Assembly (NCBI GenBank): GCA_030426395.1
Contig: JAUHYE010000007.1
Location: 1-59,193, forward strand
DNA: 59,193 nucleotides
From: Phycisphaerae bacterium
GTDB lineage: Bacteria; Planctomycetota; Phycisphaerae; Phycisphaerales; UBA1924
Direction of reading: 5' to 3'
The position numbers and the translations under genes are program-made. Below are positions 33,488 through 40,785 of the stretch, piece after piece (the stretch's first letter is position 1; every line of letters starts with the position of its first letter). The notes below the pieces were generated by a model that saw nothing but the letters and a program-made list of their open reading frames with translations, was not told the origin of the DNA and ran no database searches.

Positions 33488-34576
33488 TTAACTGCCCAGC
33501 ATCGGCCGCAGCCGACGCCACAGGAACTTCATCGGGTTGCCCATGCGGGCGCGGTTGGCCCGGAACGCCCGCGCCACCGCCATGGGGAACGACGCGTAGT
33601 GCTTCAGCGCACCGCCCAGCGAAGCCCCGCCGACGCGCTCGTAGCCCAGCCGGTCGATCACCTTCCCGCTCACGCGCTGGATCACGGCGATCTCGCCCGG
33701 CGCCAGCTTGCTCTTCCAGCGATCCACCGGCTGCTTCGAGACGCCCCGACCCTCGGTGAACTTCTCGTAGCTGCTGTTGGACATGGGCATCTCGAGCACC
33801 GCCGGGTCGAAGGGCAGGCCCAGCCATTCCAGCAACGCCCGCATCTCCGTCTGCGGATCATCCACGACGTCCTCGAAACGCTCAAGCCGCACGCGGTCCT
33901 TGCCGAAGCGTTCCTCGGCCGCCAGCGCCGACTTCATGGCGCCATTCCAGAGTGAGGCGATGATGATCGGGTGGTACGAATTCTTGGCACGCTGGTGATC
34001 GGCCTCGAGCGTCTCCTTGTGCCCGGGGTCCTTCTCGAAGTCGAAGCCGCCCTGGTTCTTCCAATCGCGGTACGACGCGACCACGGCGCGCGGATCGCGG
34101 ATCATGCAGATCACGCGGGCGTCGGGGAAGGCGGTCAGGATGTCATCGATGCGGAAGATGTGCCGCGGCGTCTTCTCGCCCCAGATCGCCTTGCCGTGAT
34201 GGCGTGCTTCGAGCTCGCAGTACGCCCGCAGACACTGGTCCGCGGTGGGGGCCTCGCCCTGAGCAAGCTCCTCCACGCGGGCCCGGAAGCCGGCACGAGA
34301 CACACGGCCCTTGTCCGGATCCCCGCCATGGCTGTAGGGCCGGTGGCCCAGCGCCAGCAGGTACTCCTCGCACTGCTTGACCTGCTCGGGCGTTAACCGT
34401 CCATCGCCCCCGGTGCCCAGGGCGACACGCAGGTCGTCGAAGTAATGGGTCTCGCCCGAGAGATGGACGAGCGGGTGCAGGTTGAGCGCCGCGCGCACCA
34501 TGGCCGTGCCAGACCGCGATGGCCCGCAGATGAAGATGGGCCCCTGGCCCGGCTGGCTCTCGGACTGTTCGCTCAC
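33488..34576 (-). CDS. Sulfotransferase family protein
   Basis: A 362-residue PAPS-dependent sulfotransferase that should add sulfate to a sugar or other acceptor. The 5'-phosphosulfate loop is FICGPSRSGTAMV (residues about 15-27), and the 3'-phosphate motif is RDPRAVVASY (about 155-165). I start at GTG 34576, which overlaps the TGA of the upstream glycosyltransferase (GTGA), indicating translational coupling; a farther start would run deep into that gene. Located between a glycosyltransferase and a flippase, it probably decorates a surface glycan, common in marine planctomycetes. Confidence 0.9.
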   Translation of the reverse strand: MSEQSESQPGQGPIFICGPSRSGTAMVRAALNLHPLVHLSGETHYFDDLRVALGTGGDGRLTPEQVKQCEEYLLALGHRPYSHGGDPDKGRVSRAGFRARVEELAQGEAPTADQCLRAYCELEARHHGKAIWGEKTPRHIFRIDDILTAFPDARVICMIRDPRAVVASYRDWKNQGGFDFEKDPGHKETLEADHQRAKNSYHPIIIASLWNGAMKSALAAEERFGKDRVRLERFEDVVDDPQTEMRALLEWLGLPFDPAVLEMPMSNSSYEKFTEGRGVSKQPVDRWKSKLAPGEIAVIQRVSGKVIDRLGYERVGGASLGGALKHYASFPMAVARAFRANRARMGNPMKFLWRRLRPMLGS

Positions 34577-35547
34577 CTTCCCGGCTCTCCCTGCACGCCC
34601 GCCATCGCTCGGCGGCCCGTCCACTCGCTGCGCCGGACCCAGACCTGGTCGAACGTGCCCGGCTCCTTGCCGGGCTTGGCCCTGCCAAGCAGCCCGCGAA
34701 GCCGGGCCACCGCGCGACGACGCAGCACGTTCATCATCGGCCCGATATCGGCCCACCATTGCCACGAATTGCCCCAATGGCGTGCATATATTTGCCTCCG
34801 GGCCGTGTAAAGGCGGACGATCTTATCGGGACGCACCGTGTCGGACTGGCCGCCATAGTGCACGATGTTGGCGTTGGCGGTCACCATGGGCCGAGCGCCG
34901 AGCGATCGGGCACGCAGGCACAGGTCGGCGTCCTCGCCGTACATGAAGAAGGCCGGGTCGAAGCCCTCAAGCTTCTCCCACAAATCTCGGTCGATCAGCA
35001 ACAGGCAGCCGGTCACCACGTCCACCGGCAGTTCGGCCCCATCGGGTAAGACACCGAGGGACTCGGGGTTACATAAACGCGAGCCCCTGAAGAGGCCGGC
35101 CAGCGCCGTGGCCGAGCAGAACACGCTCCACGGCGTGGGCTTGCGCCAGCAGCTCGTGGGGTTTGGCGAGCCATCGCCGAAGCGCGTGCGACCGCCCCAG
35201 ATGCCGGCCTTGGAGTTGCGATCGGCGAAGGCCAGCAACTCGTCGATGGCCCCGGCGTCCACCAGCGTGTCGGGGTTGAGCAGCAGCAGCCGCTCGGCCG
35301 TCGCGTGCGTCGCGGCCAGGTTGTTGGCGCGGGCGAAGCCCAGGTTCTCCTCGCTCGCGATGAGCCGGAACTCGGGGAACTCGCGAGCGATCGCCTCGGC
35401 CGAGCCGTCGCCCGAGGCGTTGTCCACCACGATCACCTCATGGCTGTTTCGGCGGCATCCGTCTCGGATGGTGCGCAGGCACTCCAGGGTCATGTCCTTC
35501 GTGTTGAAGCTGATGACCAGGACGGCCACGCGCGGCGAGTCGGGCAT
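34573..35547 (-). CDS. Glycosyltransferase family 2 (rhamnosyltransferase-like)
   Basis: A 324-residue cytosolic or membrane-associated GT-A enzyme. It begins with VAVLVISFNTKDMT, and the nucleotide-binding Asp is in VVDNASGDGS. The acceptor-side region NLGFARANN, LLLLNPDTL (DXD-like) and FFMYGEDADLCLR follow, the last typical of WbbL-like rhamnosyltransferases. The ATG at 35547 has GGGGAGA about 9 bases upstream, though it lies 110 bases inside the frame of the upstream polymerase gene. It ends with GTGA into the sulfotransferase start. Donor and acceptor sugars are not readable. Confidence 0.9.
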   Translation of the reverse strand: MPDSPRVAVLVISFNTKDMTLECLRTIRDGCRRNSHEVIVVDNASGDGSAEAIAREFPEFRLIASEENLGFARANNLAATHATAERLLLLNPDTLVDAGAIDELLAFADRNSKAGIWGGRTRFGDGSPNPTSCWRKPTPWSVFCSATALAGLFRGSRLCNPESLGVLPDGAELPVDVVTGCLLLIDRDLWEKLEGFDPAFFMYGEDADLCLRARSLGARPMVTANANIVHYGGQSDTVRPDKIVRLYTARRQIYARHWGNSWQWWADIGPMMNVLRRRAVARLRGLLGRAKPGKEPGTFDQVWVRRSEWTGRRAMAGVQGEPGR

Positions 35548-36922
35548 GGTTGGGTCTCCCCTGTGCGATTCGTGGCGGCTCGGAGTCATCCTTCGGCTTG
35601 TCGTTTGGTTGGGGTGTCGCTTTTGACTTAAGCGGCGGCAACTGTGAGATGGTGGCCGCCAGCGCCAGCGTGAGGAACCACGACACCGTCGTCTGCCCGA
35701 AGTACGACACACCGATGAAACACATGCAATGCGTAAAGAGTGTTGCTCCCACCGCCCACTTGAGCCAGAACAGCCCGCCCCGGTCGGGCTCGCTGCGCAG
35801 GGCCTTGCCCACCGCGCGGAAGCCCAGCACGATGACGGTGACGAACAGCGTCATGCCCAGCAGCCCGCCGCGCACGCCTTCCAGGATGTACTGATTGGTG
35901 ACATCGGACAACCCATGCCCCCAATGGGAGGTGCTCTTGGTACCCAGTAAGAACCACTCCGGGAAAAACGCGACTGCCTTGTCGATCAGGTGCTTACGGT
36001 GCCACCCGGTAGAGCCGCCCACGGCGCTCGCCCGCGCGATCAATGCCCACACCGGGCCCTGCATGATGAAGTGCAGCAGGATAAGTAGAAGAAGCACACC
36101 CCAGCGGAACGGCGCTAGCAGCGTCCGGATCCAGGCAAAAGCCATCCCGATGCCGCCCGAAATAACCGCGAGCAACGGGGTGCTCGAGGCGCACATGATG
36201 ACGATGGTGAACCCGCCCACGCACCCGGCAAACGAAAGAAACCTCTTGCGCCCAGTCATGAACAGCCCCGAGCACAGCACTAGCACGATAGCGAAGAAGC
36301 AGCCGGCCATGATCGGATGGCTGAAGGCGCCCTGGGCACGCAACCGCCCCTCGCGTACCTGGGTGAACTCGCGCACTCCGCCCATCACACTGAACAGGTT
36401 GCGTCCGGTCATCTGCTCAACCGTGAAGAAGCACATCGCGGGAAGCGAGATGAGCGCGAGGATTAGGATCGTGCGCTCCACGTCCCCCCACGAGCGCAGC
36501 AGGCAGCGGAACGTGACGTAGATGCCCAGCGATTCGTAGATGTACCCGGTGCGGTTGGTCACGGCCCACATGTTGGCCCACTGCACGATGAAAACCAGCG
36601 AACCGACCAGGATCCACGCCGCCACCGCGTAGTCCAGTGCCACCAGCCGCAGGCCTCTGAAGTCCTGGAATGCGAGGATGCGCACCCAGTACGCAATCAC
36701 CAGCAATCGCAGGAACGTGAAGTCCAACCCGGCAACCACGATGCGCTGCCCGGCGGGCACGAAGCACGCCATCGCCAGCAACGGCAGCAGTGACCACCGT
36801 CGCGGCAATGCAAATACCATTAGTCCGAGGATACCAAGTACTAGAGCGCCGACTGGATGTATCGACGTCTGATTGGCGTGTGCCAAATCGTGTCCTGCAA
36901 TGTCAGCTAGCAGCAAGTGCAT
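35438..36922 (-). CDS. O-antigen polymerase/ligase-like membrane protein
   Basis: A 494-residue protein with about 11-12 membrane helices and a large periplasmic loop (about residues 285-345; GHGLSDVTNQYILEGVRGGL is the short conserved stretch seen in Wzy/WaaL-type proteins). It should join glycan units on the outer face of the inner membrane. After the last helix the frame continues through about 80 polar residues (KPKDDSEPPRIAQGRPNHAR) and ends 110 bases inside the next gene. Either the tail is real or a base error has removed the stop. Confidence 0.82.
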   Translation of the reverse strand: MHLLLADIAGHDLAHANQTSIHPVGALVLGILGLMVFALPRRWSLLPLLAMACFVPAGQRIVVAGLDFTFLRLLVIAYWVRILAFQDFRGLRLVALDYAVAAWILVGSLVFIVQWANMWAVTNRTGYIYESLGIYVTFRCLLRSWGDVERTILILALISLPAMCFFTVEQMTGRNLFSVMGGVREFTQVREGRLRAQGAFSHPIMAGCFFAIVLVLCSGLFMTGRKRFLSFAGCVGGFTIVIMCASSTPLLAVISGGIGMAFAWIRTLLAPFRWGVLLLLILLHFIMQGPVWALIARASAVGGSTGWHRKHLIDKAVAFFPEWFLLGTKSTSHWGHGLSDVTNQYILEGVRGGLLGMTLFVTVIVLGFRAVGKALRSEPDRGGLFWLKWAVGATLFTHCMCFIGVSYFGQTTVSWFLTLALAATISQLPPLKSKATPQPNDKPKDDSEPPRIAQGRPNHARLAARGRPGHQLQHEGHDPGVPAHHPRRMPPKQP

Positions 36923-37055
36923 TCATTGACCCACGTTCTAGTAGGCGAGACCATGCGCCTTTTGAGAAGTAACAGGCGTCTTGCGAAGATCCTCAGAATT
37001 ACTGGAACGTAAACGTTGGAACACGAATCCAAGTCCAAGTTGATGACAACTTGGC

Positions 37056-37991
37056 TCACCATTTGAGGTGATGGCCAAGGTCTCGGTCGCCCAAGACACT
37101 ACATGTGCAGAGCCAGAACAACACGAATGCCTCCAGTGGAAGTTTAACAATGCCTTCCGCTCGCTGCCGAAACCGTCTTTTAGCAATTAGCACGTTTCTG
37201 ATACGAATACGAACAAAAGACATAGTCATCCGAGCTGGATCCAGTAAGCCGATAGAATGGTCTGACCGACGCCTTGCCTCACAATAAAGCTCCCATAGAC
37301 GACGAGCCTGCCTCTGGGCTGTCTCGCGATGGCTATGCTCTACCGTGACATGAGAAATGTATCGAATAGAGTGACCACTCTTAAGTACGTGCGACGCCCA
37401 AGGCAGCTCCTCCGCACCGAGGCACTGCTCATCAAAGGGCTTGGCAGCCCAAACCGACTTGCGAATGGCGGCACAGGCATTGGACGCTATTAAACGCTGC
37501 GCCCCATCCTCTTGACTTGTTTTCTCCGACCACGTATGACTAACTGCCGAGAACTTCTTCAGAACTCTTACGCATTCATCGACAGGGGCGTCATGTCGCG
37601 GCACCTGTCTTCCGTAAATGGTTGCGATTCCGGTATGCATAAGGGCATCATGCATCTCTTGTGCCCAAGAATCAGAAGTTGGAAACGCGTCGCTGGAAAG
37701 CAGAATCACGGCTTCATCGTTGGCTGCCGATATGCCAAGGTTGAGCGCTCTGCCCCATGAAAACTGCTCTCTAGCGATTGATACAATTGTTGCTCCAAAG
37801 GCGTGTGCCAAAGCCAAGGTTCCGTCGGACGACTCATTGTCCACAATTACGGTGGACAAAGCGATGTCTGTCTGCTCAGCGAGCAGAGGCAGAAGCACTC
37901 GAAGGTCTTGCTCGCAATCGCGGGTGCGAATCACAACGGTTGCGTGTCGAGCATGACTGATGGCGGCGCCATCGGATTCTGAATTCTTCAT
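37056..37991 (-). CDS. Glycosyltransferase family 2
   Basis: A 311-residue GT-A protein. TVVIRTRDCEQDLRVL is the first strand, VIVDNESSDGTLALA carries the nucleotide-binding Asp, and ILLSSDAFPTS is in the DXD position (SDA). LGAEELPWASHVLKSGHSI is the catalytic-base region typical of rhamnosyl- and related transferases. The C-terminal 60 residues contain an amphipathic or membrane-contact helix (PLEAFVLFWLCTCSVLG). The ATG overlaps the TGA of the preceding gene (ATGA). Base composition is close to 50% GC, far lower than most of the window. Confidence 0.88.
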   Translation of the reverse strand: MKNSESDGAAISHARHATVVIRTRDCEQDLRVLLPLLAEQTDIALSTVIVDNESSDGTLALAHAFGATIVSIAREQFSWGRALNLGISAANDEAVILLSSDAFPTSDSWAQEMHDALMHTGIATIYGRQVPRHDAPVDECVRVLKKFSAVSHTWSEKTSQEDGAQRLIASNACAAIRKSVWAAKPFDEQCLGAEELPWASHVLKSGHSIRYISHVTVEHSHRETAQRQARRLWELYCEARRRSDHSIGLLDPARMTMSFVRIRIRNVLIAKRRFRQRAEGIVKLPLEAFVLFWLCTCSVLGDRDLGHHLKW

Positions 37992-39199
37992 TTCGGGCAA
38001 TCCGTTGCGCCCATGGAGGATCCACCCCGGAGTCGAAGTGCACACGCCCAAGCCACATACTTCCATGATCGAATGCTAGTCGGCCCCTGACGCAAGTTGG
38101 ATACTGACGCTGACAGAGCATCCTGAAAATAGCCATGAGCGGCCGCGGATCGAGCCGCTCGGAGCAGGTCGTTGCCTATGCCGTCTGCCCGAGACCTTCC
38201 CGCGCCATGAGCGGGAACACTGCCAAGTGTAAGGCTCCTAGAAACAAACAGTACTTCTGGCCAAACACTTCTTAATTCTTGATCGAGTAGATCCCGGACT
38301 CGCATGCCGGATCGTCGCAGAAGCCTACATCCTAAGTCTCTAATGAGCGGAGGGGCGCTCGCGGACATTTCGTTCCAAAGAGTGTAGGCTTCTTGTTCGT
38401 TGTGGTGTGCGAGCCACTTGCGGGAAATCCAGTGAGCAGATGCCCAAAGTGATCTCCATCGTATGGAGGTGAGTGTTGCCTCTTCAGCTATCGACTCTGC
38501 AACGCGTCGAAGTCTGAACTTGTGCGAAGGTAGCTTATGTTCGTCCCAAGGCGAAGAGCCAACGGAGCCTGGCGAGTTGTATTTGCGATAGAAGCAGTCG
38601 ACCTCTTCAAAGGTTTTGTAGTTAAGGTCTTGCAAGAGTGCTTGCAAGTGGAAGTCAACATCTTGGCCAGAAGAGAGCGAGGGCTCCCAAGTTAGGGAAG
38701 AGGCTGCTGGTCGTCTCCAGAGGGGGCCCATTACGGTCCAGGGAAAGTCGAAAAGAAGGAAACGAGACATCGCATCGCCACCGTCCAGGACATTAAATAT
38801 TAAGCCCATATCACCTGGATGCGATCGGAAAAGCTCCGTGTTGCGTACAACAAAGTCAAGGGCAGGCGAGCGGTCAAGTATAGCAACGCGTTCGCTTAGA
38901 CAGTGTGGCGCCAATAAATCATCGGCATCCATGAACAGCACATATTTGCTATCCGAACCGGCTAAGCCCTGCGCACGGCAGGCCGGTGCGCCGCCAATGC
39001 CGGACGAATTGGCTCGATACTTTACGCGGTGGTCGTTCGAGCACAGCGAGGCCAATACTGATTGTGTGTCATCTGTAGAGGAGTCGTCGACAATGACGGC
39101 CTCCCAATCAGAGAACGTTTGCGTGCGCAGCGACGAGATGGTCTCACTAATTAGCCGAGCGCCATTCTTGATTGGAATTATGATGGAAACAGTCGGCAT
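37988..39199 (-). CDS. Glycosyltransferase family 2 with long C-terminal extension
   Basis: A 403-residue protein. The GT-A domain occupies about residues 1-230: MPTVSIIIPIKNGARLIS, VIVDDSSTDDTQ, LFMDADDLLAPH (DXD) and WEPSLSSGQDVDFHL. The next 170 residues are Arg/Ser-rich helices without a clear family; they could bind a partner or fold as a helical repeat. The start is set by homology (M-P-T-V-S). It overlaps the downstream GT2 start as ATGA. Donor sugar cannot be read. Confidence 0.87.
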   Translation of the reverse strand: MPTVSIIIPIKNGARLISETISSLRTQTFSDWEAVIVDDSSTDDTQSVLASLCSNDHRVKYRANSSGIGGAPACRAQGLAGSDSKYVLFMDADDLLAPHCLSERVAILDRSPALDFVVRNTELFRSHPGDMGLIFNVLDGGDAMSRFLLFDFPWTVMGPLWRRPAASSLTWEPSLSSGQDVDFHLQALLQDLNYKTFEEVDCFYRKYNSPGSVGSSPWDEHKLPSHKFRLRRVAESIAEEATLTSIRWRSLWASAHWISRKWLAHHNEQEAYTLWNEMSASAPPLIRDLGCRLLRRSGMRVRDLLDQELRSVWPEVLFVSRSLTLGSVPAHGAGRSRADGIGNDLLRAARSAAAHGYFQDALSASVSNLRQGPTSIRSWKYVAWACALRLRGGSSMGATDCPK

Positions 39200-39260
39200 A
39201 GAGTGGATCGACTTTCTGCGAGGAAGGGCCAAGTAATCCGAGCCGTTCTCCCGTTGTCGG

Positions 39261-40778
39261 TTATCTGGACAGATGACTGTGGGCAAGTGCCATCGTAGTG
39301 AGGAATCCAATGGCGGCCGCATTTACCCTAGCGTCGCCCCTCAAGATCTGGGCCGCTTCCTCGAATTTCACCGGGGGACTATCACGAAGAAGGTCTATGA
39401 CACTATCGGCACCGCCAATCCAATGCATGAGTTGGCGCGCCGTCCGGATCCACTGGTCGGGCTGCACCGTAGGCCGTGGCAGCACCCGCCCAGCCAGCTT
39501 CCAGGCCTTGGCTAGCTTGCCCACGCCCGGTCCGGCCAACTGCTTGGCATAGGGGATCGCCGCAAACTGCGGGCTCAGCCGTCCAATGAGCTCCCGCTGG
39601 GCCGCCCTGTTGTGCAATTGTTCGGGCGTCAGCGCCCGGGCCCACGCGTGGTACTCGCCCGAGAAGAACGGCGTGATAGGACGGTACCACGCCGCCGACG
39701 CCCGAATCACTGGAATCGCCCAGCCGTGAATGCGAGCGTGCGTGTAGAACCCGTCGGTCCGCACGCGCCATGGCTCGCGGGTATTCAGCTCCGCCCGCTC
39801 AGCGGCGATCTGCCGTAGCCGACGGCCGAACGTTCCGGGCTCGAAGCACGAGGCCCAACGCCCACCATCGACCACTACCCGAGTCCTCAGCCACAACCTT
39901 GGCGAGTTGAGTTTCTCGAACAGCCCATCAACCCTCGAGTAGTAGAATCCCTCGCCGATCTCGCCGCCCACCCCAGAGAGTTGGGCGGTCCGCCAATCCG
40001 TGAGTTGGGCGAATACGCTGGGCAGCCACCCGTATGCCGCCGCGTTACATACGAAGCCGCTTCGTACCACGAACGCGCGCGTGTCTTCGACCAGGTCGGC
40101 TGCGTCGAGTTCGGCCGAGAGCGTCCGGTGCTCCATGCCCAGCCTCTCGGCAATCTGCCGGGCCACTACCACGTCGGGGTCGCCTTCGCCACCGATCGTG
40201 AACGCCTTGCTGGGCGTGCCCCCCGCGCTCACGCCCAGGGCCAAGAGCAGGCGACTGTCGACCCCACCGGTCAGTTCCAGGCACGCCCCGGCGTCCATCG
40301 CCTCGGCCACGCGCCGGCCCAGGGCCTCCAGGTCAGCCCCAACCTCATGCTCAACCACGCGAACGCCGGCGGGCGAGTACTCCATCGCTCGGGCTGAGCC
40401 GCACGGCAGCACACCCTCGAAAGCCGAGCGTCCATCGGGGCGAAAGCCCAGCAGCAGATCGTCGACCAGGGCCCAGGGGTCGATGCCAGCCCCGATCGCC
40501 CGCGCCACCGCCAAGGCATCGCTGCCGATGGCCCGTAGCGAGCCATCGGCGTTGGTCGCGTACCAGGCGCTCTGGTGGCTGAAGGGCCCGGTCCGCAGCG
40601 TCCAGCGATCGGTCGAGGTCGTGAGGTTGGCAGGTAAGTCATTAAGCTCACCCAGCAGCCGCCAGCCGCCAAACCGTGCATCATGACCGTTCGAGCCACC
40701 TTGGTCATCGGATGGCACAAGCACCCACGATGGGGCGGTTCCCGGCCGTAGGCGCATATTCTGTGCGGTTGTAGTCAT
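39261..40778 (-). CDS. Asparagine-synthase-like protein (degenerate glutaminase domain)
   Basis: A 505-residue protein. Residues about 190-450 resemble the ATP-binding synthetase domain of asparagine synthetase B, with the PP-loop in the variant LTGGVDSRLLLAL (usually SGGxDS). The first 170 residues follow the outline of the N-terminal Ntn glutaminase domain (RAIGSDALAVARA and FEGVLPCGSARAMEY), but no Cys follows the start Met. Glutamine hydrolysis is therefore not expected and ammonia or another amine must come from elsewhere. Proteins like this often sit in surface-polysaccharide clusters and may amidate or adenylate a sugar acid. The ATG at 40778 is 7 bases after the preceding stop. Confidence 0.85.
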   Translation of the reverse strand: MTTTAQNMRLRPGTAPSWVLVPSDDQGGSNGHDARFGGWRLLGELNDLPANLTTSTDRWTLRTGPFSHQSAWYATNADGSLRAIGSDALAVARAIGAGIDPWALVDDLLLGFRPDGRSAFEGVLPCGSARAMEYSPAGVRVVEHEVGADLEALGRRVAEAMDAGACLELTGGVDSRLLLALGVSAGGTPSKAFTIGGEGDPDVVVARQIAERLGMEHRTLSAELDAADLVEDTRAFVVRSGFVCNAAAYGWLPSVFAQLTDWRTAQLSGVGGEIGEGFYYSRVDGLFEKLNSPRLWLRTRVVVDGGRWASCFEPGTFGRRLRQIAAERAELNTREPWRVRTDGFYTHARIHGWAIPVIRASAAWYRPITPFFSGEYHAWARALTPEQLHNRAAQRELIGRLSPQFAAIPYAKQLAGPGVGKLAKAWKLAGRVLPRPTVQPDQWIRTARQLMHWIGGADSVIDLLRDSPPVKFEEAAQILRGDARVNAAAIGFLTTMALAHSHLSR

Positions 40779-40785
40779 ACCGACA

